NCBI GenBank assembly: GCA_945903655.1
Contig: CAMDOY010000296.1
Coordinates: 1 to 5,024, forward strand
DNA length: 5,024 bases
Source of the DNA: Rhizobium sp. Q54
GTDB taxonomy: Bacteria > Pseudomonadota > Alphaproteobacteria > Rhizobiales > Beijerinckiaceae
Direction: 5' to 3'
Positions 1 to 5,024 of the stretch are shown in pieces. The translations under genes were made by a program, and so were the position numbers. The notes under the pieces are model-generated. The model saw only the letters and a list, made by a program, of their open reading frames with translations, did not search any database and was not told where the DNA came from. Every line of letters begins with the position of its first letter. Within the stretch, counting starts at the first letter, position 1.

Positions 1-328
1 CCGAGCAGGTCAGCGCCACGGGCACAACCAGCGTCAGCGGTCCCGGCCAGAAGGCCTCAGCCAGAGCGCGGGCGTCGGCGTTGAAGATCCCTTCGCGTTC
101 CGCAGCCTTCAGGTCCGTCACATGGGCGATGAGCGGGTTGAAGGAGGGCCGCCCCTTGGCCGCATAGATGCGCGCCACCGCCTCGCCGCTGGTGGCGTCG
201 GCGCCCAGCCCGTAGACGGTCTCGGTGGGAAAGGCGATGAGCCCGCCAGCGGCGAGCACGCGCGCGGCCTCGCTGACGCCAGCGGGCGCGGACAGAGGGC
301 GGGTTTCGATGTTAGACGGCAGTTGCAT
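1..328 (-). CDS. tsaC: Threonylcarbamoyl-AMP synthase (TsaC/Sua5 family), N-terminal part, cut by window edge
   Basis: The protein makes threonylcarbamoyl-AMP from threonine, bicarbonate and ATP in the cytoplasm; the TsaB/TsaD/TsaE system then uses it to form t6A at position 37 of ANN-decoding tRNAs. The first 109 residues are visible. The family signature AGGLIAFPTETVYGLGADA lies at about residues 27-45. The substrate-binding KxR and SxN motifs follow in KGRPSFNPLIAH (Lys58, Arg60, Ser62, Asn64), and FWPGPLTLV sits near residues 93-101. The ATG at 326-328 puts the signature at the usual distance from the N-terminus. An in-frame ATG at 362-364 would add 12 residues and has no better ribosome site. 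The short TsaC form and the long Sua5 form with an extra C-terminal domain cannot be told apart, because the C-terminus lies outside the window. The gene is divergent from the acyl-CoA dehydrogenase gene. The family call is secure. Confidence 0.95.
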   Translation of the reverse strand, partial: MQLPSNIETRPLSAPAGVSEAARVLAAGGLIAFPTETVYGLGADATSGEAVARIYAAKGRPSFNPLIAHVTDLKAAEREGIFNADARALAEAFWPGPLTLVVPVALTCS

Positions 329-427
329 TGCGGCGCGGCGGCCTTTGCCCGAGAATTGGTCCATAGGAGCTTCGCGCCCTTCATAGCCGCAAGCGCGGGG
401 GCGGGCGATGGTGATTTGGAGGTTGAG
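329..427. promoter_or_regulatory. Divergent intergenic region, presumed promoters of both flanking genes
   Basis: These 99 bases separate the start codons of the minus-strand tsaC gene and the plus-strand acyl-CoA dehydrogenase gene, so both promoters should lie here or just inside the opposing gene. I see no convincing sigma70 -35/-10 pair and no clear operator palindrome on either strand. The only well-supported site is the ribosome binding site at 418-422. The call rests on gene orientation alone. Confidence 0.35.
418..422 (+). promoter_or_regulatory. Ribosome binding site of the acyl-CoA dehydrogenase gene
   Basis: GGAGG lies five bases upstream of the ATG at 428-430. It decides the start: the reading frame stays open for about 100 further codons upstream, but that stretch is antisense to tsaC and has no homology to the dehydrogenase family. 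Confidence 0.8.
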
Positions 428-2200
428 ATGACTTTTCGCGCCCCCGTGGACGATCTGCTCTTCGTGATGACCCATGGCGCGGGCCTCGCCCAGGGGCTTG
501 AGAACGGCGTCTATCACGACCTCGAAGACGGCATGGCCGCGACCCTGCTGGCGGAGGCGGGCAAATTCGCCGAGTCGGTCATCGCCCCCATAAACCGCGC
601 AGGCGACACGCAGGGCGCCACGCTGGCCAATGGCGTCGTCACCACCGCGCCCGGCTGGGTCGAGGCCTATGGCCATTGGCGCGAGGGCGGGTGGAACGGG
701 GTCTGCGCGCCCATCGAGCATGGCGGCATGGGCCTGCCCCATCTCCTGCAGGCGGCCTGCCTCGACATGTGGAACGGCGCCAACATGGCCTTCACCCTCG
801 CGCCCCTGCTCACCTTCGGCGCCATCGACGCTCTGACCGCGCATGGCTCGCCCGAGTTGCAGGAGCGCTGGCTGGGCAAGCTCGTCAGCGGCGAATGGAC
901 CGCCACCATGAATCTCACCGAGCCCCAGGCGGGCTCGGATCTCGCCGCGCTGCGCTCACGCGCCGAGCGGGCGGCGGATGGGACCTATCGCGTCTTCGGG
1001 CAGAAGATCTACATCACCTATGGCGAGCACGACATGACGGACAATATCGTCCATCTCGTGCTGGCCCGCTTGCCGGACGCGCCTGCGGGCACGCGCGGCA
1101 TTTCGCTGTTTCTCGTGCCGAAGTTTCTGCCGGGCGCCGATGGGTCGCCGGGCGCGCGCAACGATCTGCGCTGCACGGGCCTTGAACACAAGATGGGCAT
1201 CCACGGCTCGCCCACCTGCTCCATGTCCTTTGGCGATAACGAGGGCGCCATTGGCTGGCTCATCGGCGAGGAGAACAAGGGCCTCGCCTGCATGTTCACC
1301 ATGATGAACGCCGCGCGTCTCGCGGTGGGGTTGCAGGGCGTGGGGATCGGCGAGCGCGCTTTCCAGCAGGCGCTGGCCTTCGCCATGGAGCGGCGGCAGG
1401 GCAAGTCGGCGCGTCACACGGGCGAAGGCATGTCGCCCATCGTGCATCATTCCGATGTCCGGCGCATGCTGATGACCATGAAGGCGCTGACGCAAGCCGC
1501 CCGCGTGATCTGCTACATGACGGCCAACGCCATCGATCTCGCCAATCGGCGCCATCACGACCCCGCGCGACATCTGGCGGCTGAACGCGCGGCCTTGCTG
1601 ACGCCAGTTGCGAAAGCCTTCGCCACCGACATCGGCAGCGAGGTGGCTTCGCTCGGCGTGCAGATCCATGGCGGCATGGGCTACATTGAGGAGACCGGCG
1701 CCGCCCAGCATCTGCGCGACGCCCGCATCGCCGCTATTTACGAGGGCACGAACGGCGTTCAGGCCATTGATCTGGTCCTGCGCAAGATCTCCTTCGAGCG
1801 CGGCTCGGCCTTTCGTCTGGAGATGGAGGAGATGCGCTGGATCGTTGAGCAGGCGAAGGCTGCGGGCGTGCGTTTCACGGATATGGCGACGCGGCTTGAT
1901 GACACGCTGGATGGGCTGGAAGCTGCGGCGGCCTATCTTCAGCAGATCTCCCGGTCTGAGGTCCTCGCGGGCGCGACCCCCTTCCTGCGCCTCTTTGCGC
2001 TGGCGCGGGGCGGCACGGGCCTTGCCGCGCTTGCGTTGGCGGCGCAGCGCGAGGATCCCTCCGATCCCGCCGGGCGGATCACGCTGGCGCAATTCTTTGC
2101 GCAGAACATCGCTTCCGGCGCTCGAGCGCTGGAAACGGCTATTGTGCAAGGCCATGAATCGGTGCTTGAATCCGACGCCGCGTTGGGGATTTCGGTGTAA
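428..2200 (+). CDS. Acyl-CoA dehydrogenase, long DmdC-like type with extra C-terminal domain
   Basis: This is a FAD-dependent flavoenzyme that introduces an alpha,beta double bond into an acyl-CoA thioester and normally passes electrons to ETF. The 590 residues match the roughly 600-residue subgroup that includes 3-methylmercaptopropionyl-CoA dehydrogenase (DmdC). An N-terminal helical region is followed by the flavin-contacting motif MNLTEPQAGSDL (161-172) and the subgroup-typical ITYGEHDMTDNIVHLVLAR (196-214) and MGIHGSPTCSM (256-266). IHGGMGYIEETGAAQ (413-427) precedes IYEGTNGVQ (437-445), where Glu439 (codon 1742-1744) aligns with the catalytic base of medium-chain acyl-CoA dehydrogenases. 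From about residue 470 to the end lies the extra helical domain of this subgroup. All key residues look intact. The SDR gene follows after 45 bases and is probably co-transcribed. The substrate is unknown: no other DMSP-pathway gene is visible, so DMSP metabolism should not be assumed. Confidence 0.95.
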   Translation: MTFRAPVDDLLFVMTHGAGLAQGLENGVYHDLEDGMAATLLAEAGKFAESVIAPINRAGDTQGATLANGVVTTAPGWVEAYGHWREGGWNGVCAPIEHGGMGLPHLLQAACLDMWNGANMAFTLAPLLTFGAIDALTAHGSPELQERWLGKLVSGEWTATMNLTEPQAGSDLAALRSRAERAADGTYRVFGQKIYITYGEHDMTDNIVHLVLARLPDAPAGTRGISLFLVPKFLPGADGSPGARNDLRCTGLEHKMGIHGSPTCSMSFGDNEGAIGWLIGEENKGLACMFTMMNAARLAVGLQGVGIGERAFQQALAFAMERRQGKSARHTGEGMSPIVHHSDVRRMLMTMKALTQAARVICYMTANAIDLANRRHHDPARHLAAERAALLTPVAKAFATDIGSEVASLGVQIHGGMGYIEETGAAQHLRDARIAAIYEGTNGVQAIDLVLRKISFERGSAFRLEMEEMRWIVEQAKAAGVRFTDMATRLDDTLDGLEAAAAYLQQISRSEVLAGATPFLRLFALARGGTGLAALALAAQREDPSDPAGRITLAQFFAQNIASGARALETAIVQGHESVLESDAALGISV

Positions 2201-2203
2201 GCC

Positions 2204-2239
2204 TTCCCCTGGCGGGGCGCGGCCTTGCTGCTAGGGGAA
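2204..2239 (+). repeat. Seven-bp inverted repeat covering the SDR ribosome binding site
   Basis: TTCCCCT (2204-2210) and AGGGGAA (2233-2239) are perfect reverse complements separated by 22 bases. The 3' arm contains the ribosome binding site of the SDR gene. The same C-run could instead pair with GGGG at 2214-2217, or with GGGGA at 2185-2189 at the end of the preceding gene, so several folds compete. The repeat itself is plain in the sequence; any regulatory role is inference. Confidence 0.4.
2233..2238 (+). promoter_or_regulatory. Ribosome binding site of the SDR gene
   Basis: AGGGGA ends seven bases before the ATG at 2246-2248. It favours that ATG over an in-frame TTG at 2225-2227, which would add seven residues but has no ribosome site. 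The site lies within the 3' arm of an inverted repeat (2204-2210 with 2233-2239), so it could be partly masked in the mRNA. Confidence 0.7.
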
Positions 2240-2245
2240 TGGTGC

Positions 2246-3154
2246 ATGAACGAGAATTTGAGCGGCGAGACCCTGAGCGGTGAGACCCTGCACGGCAAGA
2301 CGCTCTTCATCACGGGCGCCACGCGCGGCATCGGGCTCGCCATCGCCCTGCGGGCGGCGCGCGATGGCGCCAATGTGGTCATCGCCGGGCGCAGCATCGA
2401 GCATAATCCCAAACTGCCCGGCACCATCTTCACCGCCGCCGCTGAAGTCGAGCAGGCCGGCGGCGTCGCCCTGCCGCTGCGGGTCGATCTGCGCGACGAA
2501 CCGCAGGTGCGCGCGGCCCTGGCGGAGGCGGCCAAGCGGTTTGGCGGCATCGACATCGTCGTGAACAACGCGGCCTCCATGACGCTCGCGGACACGCACC
2601 ATATCGACATGGCCCGCTTCGACATGATGCATCAGGTGAACGTGCGCGGCGCCTTCATGGTCTCGAAATTCGCGCTGCCCCTGCTTGAGGCGTCCTCCAA
2701 TCCGCATATCCTGATGATCTCGCCGCCGCTGGATCTGCGCGAAAAGTTCTTCGCCGCGCATACCCCGTTTTCCCTATCGAAATTCGACATGAGCATGATG
2801 GCGCTGGGCCTCGCCGCCGAGTTGCGTTCGAAGGGCGTGGCGGTCAACGCCCTGTGGCCGCGCACCTTTATCTCCACGCCGGGCATTCCCCATGTGCCGC
2901 AGGGACAGGACAATCTGCGCATCTCGCGCAAGCCCGAGATCATGGCCGACGCCGCCCATGTCATTCTGACGCAAGCAGCCAAGGATTACACAGGCAAGTT
3001 CCTGATCGATGAAACCCTGCTCGCCGAACACGGCGAGACCGCGTTCGAGAAATACGCCATCGACGACAACGAGCCCTTGGCGAGCGGTTTTCTCTATGGG
3101 CCTCCCCGCCCGGCTCCGGCGCGTAGCCCCAAACCCGTCGCGGCGGAGGTCTGA
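2246..3154 (+). CDS. HSDL2-like short-chain dehydrogenase/reductase with Phe at the catalytic Tyr position
   Basis: A Rossmann-fold SDR of 302 residues, expected to be cytosolic. The nucleotide-binding motif TGATRGIG is at 23-30, the NNA(G) element appears as NNAA at 107-110, and the structural Asn is Asn132 in VNVRGAF. HILMISPPLDL (154-164) and VNALWPRT (200-207) mark it as a relative of hydroxysteroid dehydrogenase-like protein 2 (HSDL2). The active-site Ser is Ser159. In HSDL2 a YxxxK motif follows the Ser by 16 residues; here that segment reads FSLSK, giving Phe175 (TTT, 2768-2770) and Lys179. The catalytic tyrosine is therefore replaced, and normal SDR redox activity is doubtful. No SCP2 sterol-carrier domain is present, unlike animal HSDL2. 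The protein ends in a Pro/Ala-rich tail from about residue 286. The N-terminus carries a threefold five-residue repeat. The gene lies between the acyl-CoA dehydrogenase gene and the SRAP gene, probably in one transcript. The family is clear; the substrate is unknown. Confidence 0.92.
   Translation: MNENLSGETLSGETLHGKTLFITGATRGIGLAIALRAARDGANVVIAGRSIEHNPKLPGTIFTAAAEVEQAGGVALPLRVDLRDEPQVRAALAEAAKRFGGIDIVVNNAASMTLADTHHIDMARFDMMHQVNVRGAFMVSKFALPLLEASSNPHILMISPPLDLREKFFAAHTPFSLSKFDMSMMALGLAAELRSKGVAVNALWPRTFISTPGIPHVPQGQDNLRISRKPEIMADAAHVILTQAAKDYTGKFLIDETLLAEHGETAFEKYAIDDNEPLASGFLYGPPRPAPARSPKPVAAEV
2258..2302 (+). repeat. Three tandem 15-bp in-frame units at the SDR N-terminus
   Basis: Units 2258-2272, 2273-2287 and 2288-2302 encode LSGET, LSGET and LHGKT. 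The first two differ at only two bases; the third is more diverged and corresponds to the conserved segment that leads into the first beta strand (xGKTLFITGA). The two upstream copies look like a recent duplication that lengthens the N-terminus by ten residues without breaking the frame. Confidence 0.7.
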
Positions 3155-3191
3155 GCTTGCGAAGGCGGGGCGCGGGGCCTATCTGAAACCC

Positions 3192-3965
3192 ATGTGTGGA
3201 CGCCTCGCCATCACCCTGCCGCCCCAAGCCATTCGCGCCCTCTTCGCCTATGCGGAGCAGCCGAATTTTCCGCCGCGCTACAATGTGGCGCCGACCCAGC
3301 CCGTGCCGGTGGTGCGCATGGAGCGCGATCCCGGCGGCGAGCGCAAGCAGCGGCATTTCGTGCTGGTGCGCTGGGGCTTCCTGCCGGGCTTCGTGAAGGA
3401 CCCCAAGGACTATCCGCTGGTCATCAATGCGCGGGCCGAAACGCTGGCGGAGAAGCCCAGCTTCCGCAACGCGCTGAAGCGCCGCCGCTGCATCTTCATC
3501 GCCGACGCCTTCTATGAATGGCGCAGGCCCCCTGAGGGCGTGCGCAAGGGAGCGCCCCCCGCGCAACCCTTCCTCTTCCGCCGCCGCGATGGCGCGCCCA
3601 TGGCCATCGGCGGCTTGTGGGAGACCTGGACTGGGCCCAATGGCGAAGAGGTCGACACCGCCTGCATCGTCACCACCCACGCCAATGGCCCCATCAGCGC
3701 CATCCACCACCGCATGCCCGTGATTCTGGAGCCCGAGCATTTCGACACCTGGCTCGATTGCGAGGCCCACGACGCCGACGAGGCCTCGCTGCTCATGCGG
3801 CCAGCCGAGGATGACGTGCTGGAATTCTGGCCCATCTCCACCGCTGTGAATAAAGTGGTGAATGATGGGCCTGAACTCATGGCGCCGGTGGGCGAGATCG
3901 AGCGGGCGGAGCCCAAGCCGAAGAAGGCAGTCAAGCCTGCGGCGCAGGGGGATTTGTTTGGTTAG
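3192..3965 (+). CDS. yedK: SRAP/YedK-family abasic-site DNA-protein crosslink protein (SOS response-associated)
   Basis: SRAP proteins (YedK in bacteria, HMCES in animals) shield abasic sites in single-stranded DNA by forming a thiazolidine crosslink through an N-terminal cysteine. The start is fixed because Cys2 (MCGRL) must become N-terminal once Met is removed; the frame is open upstream but overlaps the SDR gene. The expected active-site residues are present: Cys2, Asn79 in INARAE, Glu109 in AFYEW and His172 in IHHRMPV. Other family marks are YNVAPTQ (30-36) and WGFLPGF (61-67). The 257 residues are slightly more than the roughly 220 of E. coli YedK, because of a Pro-rich insertion after FYEW (about 111-125) and a Lys/Pro-rich tail ending in QGDLF (252-256). 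No strong ribosome binding site precedes the ATG. The gap from the SDR stop is 37 bases, so translation may depend on read-through of a shared mRNA. I see no SOS operator directly upstream. Confidence 0.95.
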   Translation: MCGRLAITLPPQAIRALFAYAEQPNFPPRYNVAPTQPVPVVRMERDPGGERKQRHFVLVRWGFLPGFVKDPKDYPLVINARAETLAEKPSFRNALKRRRCIFIADAFYEWRRPPEGVRKGAPPAQPFLFRRRDGAPMAIGGLWETWTGPNGEEVDTACIVTTHANGPISAIHHRMPVILEPEHFDTWLDCEAHDADEASLLMRPAEDDVLEFWPISTAVNKVVNDGPELMAPVGEIERAEPKPKKAVKPAAQGDLFG

Positions 3966-4001
3966 GTCTTTTTTGCTTATTTAAGCGCAACGCTCGCAGC
4001 T

Positions 4002-4113
4002 TCTCTCCCCTTCATGGGGAGAGATTAGAGAGTGGGGCGCGCGCGATCTCTGACGTTAGCGCCCCCCACCCCGTCTCGCTTCGCGAGCCGACCCTCCCCA
4101 CGAGGGGGAGGGT
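4002..4113. repeat. Intergenic palindromic repeat element (RIME-like), multiple hairpins between convergent genes
   Basis: This stretch of about 112 bp consists mostly of nested palindromes. Hairpin A has a perfect 9-bp stem (4002-4010 with 4016-4024). A central stem pairs GTGGGGCGC (4032-4040) with 4059-4069, with two bulged Cs. A small hairpin CTCGC-TTC-GCGAG lies at 4075-4087. Hairpin C has a 9-bp stem (4091-4099 with 4105-4113). Size and design resemble the mosaic palindromic elements (RIME type) scattered between genes in Rhizobium-related genomes. It lies between the SRAP and P450 genes; hairpin C begins two bases after the P450 stop codon. Neither outer hairpin is followed by a T-run in the right direction, so it is not a canonical intrinsic terminator, though it may protect or define mRNA 3' ends. 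Family membership is inferred from architecture, not from comparison. Confidence 0.65.
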
Positions 4114-4115
4114 AT

Positions 4116-5024
4116 TCAAGCAAGCGTCATCGGCAGCGCGATGGGGCTGCGGAAATTCGAGGAGGAATTCCACGCCACCTTGTTTACGCTCAGATGAAAG
4201 TCGGGCACGCGTTCCAGAAAGCGTCGCATGGTCGCCTCCGTCACCAGACGCGCCATCTGGCTGCCCAGACAAAAATGCTTGCCCGCGCCAAAGCCCAGAT
4301 GTCCCTGCGGGCGCCGCTCGATGTCATAGACGTCGGGGTTGCGGAACTTGCGCCAGTCGCGGTTGCCCGAGCCATAGGCCAGCACCACCTTGTCGCCTGC
4401 GCGCAGGGTCTGCCCATGCAACTGCGTCTCCTTCGCCACCACGCGCTTGAAGCGTTGCGCTGACGTGTTGAAGCGCAGGGATTCTTCAATCGCCTGCGTG
4501 ATCAGCGACGGGTCCGCCACGATGCGGCGGCGCGCGTCGGGGAAGTCGTGCAGGTTCAGCGCGAACATGCTCATGAAGCTGGAGAGCGACTCTACGCCGG
4601 CCATCACGAAGGTCGCGGAGGTCAGCACCACCTCGCGCTCGCTCAAGCGGTCGCCGTCAATCTCGGCCTCCGCCAGATGGGTGATGAGATCATCTTTCGG
4701 ATCGGCGCGGCGCTTGGTGACTTCCGTGGAGATGAAATCCGACAGGAACTTGAAGGCGTCGAGATGTTCCTGCGTGCGGCCCTTGGCGGCCTTGTCGGTG
4801 GAGACCGCCAGGATCACCTTGCGGCGAATTTCCGCGTGGTCCATGACCGGCAGGCCCATGGTCTTGAACAGCAGGCCGACCGTGATCTGGCTCGAATAAT
4901 CCGCGACGAACTCAAATTCGCCGCGCGCCAGAATCCGGTCCAGCGAAGCATCCGCTATGGCCAGCGCAGGCTCGGTCAGGTTCGCCAGATTCTTGCGCGA
5001 GAAGGCGGCCATGCTGAGCGCGCG
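4116..5024 (-). CDS. Cytochrome P450, bacterial soluble type, C-terminal part, cut by window edge
   Basis: A heme-thiolate monooxygenase that normally takes electrons from a ferredoxin and ferredoxin reductase; neither is encoded here. The last 302 residues are visible, and the frame stays open to the right edge. The ATG at 5010-5012 lies inside RALSMAAFSRKNL, which matches the internal C-helix region of P450s, so it is not the true start and roughly 100 residues are missing. The I-helix oxygen-activation motif is AGVES (about 4587-4601), with Ser where most P450s have Thr. The K-helix ExxR is in EESLR. GNRD (usually ANRD) precedes the heme-binding loop FGAGKHFCLG, whose Cys ligand codon is at 4269-4271. 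There is no membrane anchor in the visible part. The gene converges on the SRAP gene, with the palindromic repeat between them. CYP family and substrate are not recognisable to me. Confidence 0.95.
   Translation of the reverse strand, partial: RALSMAAFSRKNLANLTEPALAIADASLDRILARGEFEFVADYSSQITVGLLFKTMGLPVMDHAEIRRKVILAVSTDKAAKGRTQEHLDAFKFLSDFISTEVTKRRADPKDDLITHLAEAEIDGDRLSEREVVLTSATFVMAGVESLSSFMSMFALNLHDFPDARRRIVADPSLITQAIEESLRFNTSAQRFKRVVAKETQLHGQTLRAGDKVVLAYGSGNRDWRKFRNPDVYDIERRPQGHLGFGAGKHFCLGSQMARLVTEATMRRFLERVPDFHLSVNKVAWNSSSNFRSPIALPMTLA

Noticed and set aside
122..427. Upstream extension of the acyl-CoA dehydrogenase frame by 102 codons
   Set aside because: It is antisense to the tsaC coding region, shows no dehydrogenase homology, and the GGAGG at 418-422 supports the start at 428.
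956..2155. Long minus-strand open frame of 399 codons opposite the acyl-CoA dehydrogenase gene
   Set aside because: High-GC antisense shadow: the translation is Arg/His/Ala-rich with no recognisable domain, and the plus strand encodes a complete enzyme with all motifs.
428..2200. Specific assignment of the acyl-CoA dehydrogenase as DmdC of DMSP breakdown
   Set aside because: The long subgroup is broad, and no other DMSP gene (demethylase, CoA ligase, hydratase) is in the window.
2225..2245. TTG start that would add seven residues to the SDR
   Set aside because: There is no ribosome site upstream of it, whereas AGGGGA is well placed for the ATG at 2246.
2961..3770. Minus-strand open frame of 269 codons across the SDR end and SRAP gene
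   Set aside because: It runs opposite two genes with clear family motifs, has no recognisable domain, and is explained by the codon bias of the opposite strand.
3936..3974. Possible intrinsic terminator after SRAP: hairpin CCTGC-GGC-GCAGG and a run of six T
   Set aside because: The 5-bp stem lies within the coding region and is about 20 bases from the T-run at 3969-3974, too far for a standard terminator.
4150..4171. EcoRI-containing inverted repeat near the P450 3' end (GGAAATTC and GAATTCC)
   Set aside because: It is short and imperfect, lies within coding sequence, and is adequately explained by the codons there.
4032..4463. Plus-strand open frame starting inside the palindromic repeat
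   Set aside because: It overlaps the repeat and lies opposite the P450 heme-binding region; the translation has no family features.

Overview
The window is GC-rich, densely packed bacterial chromosome. Codon bias (G/C third positions), gene content and an intergenic palindromic repeat of the kind common in rhizobia and their relatives suggest an alphaproteobacterium, probably Hyphomicrobiales. That placement is an inference; nothing here fixes the genus.

Layout: (1) Bases 1-328, minus strand: the N-terminal third or so of a TsaC/Sua5 threonylcarbamoyl-AMP synthase, a tRNA t6A modification enzyme that runs off the left edge. (2) A short divergent intergenic region, 329-427. (3) Three plus-strand genes in close succession: a 590-residue acyl-CoA dehydrogenase of the long DmdC-like type (428-2200), an HSDL2-like short-chain dehydrogenase (2246-3154), and an SRAP/YedK DNA-protein crosslink protein that shields abasic sites (3192-3965). 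Gaps of 45 and 37 bases allow one transcript. (4) A convergent intergenic region, 3966-4115, almost filled by a structured palindromic repeat of about 112 bp. (5) Bases 4116-5024, minus strand: the C-terminal three quarters or so of a soluble bacterial cytochrome P450, cut by the right edge.

The acyl-CoA dehydrogenase and the SDR plausibly act on related CoA-linked or lipid substrates (alpha,beta-desaturation plus a possible oxidoreduction), but no substrate can be read from the sequence. SRAP is a genome-maintenance protein and probably shares only transcription with them. The P450 is convergent and separately transcribed, so any link to lipid oxidation is conjecture.

I found no mobile element, CRISPR array, RNA gene or clearly new multi-gene system. 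The most interesting details are local. The SDR has Phe where its family has the catalytic Tyr. The SRAP protein ends in a QGDLF peptide that resembles a sliding-clamp-binding motif. A small in-frame tandem repeat lies at the SDR N-terminus, and an inverted repeat covers the SDR ribosome binding site.
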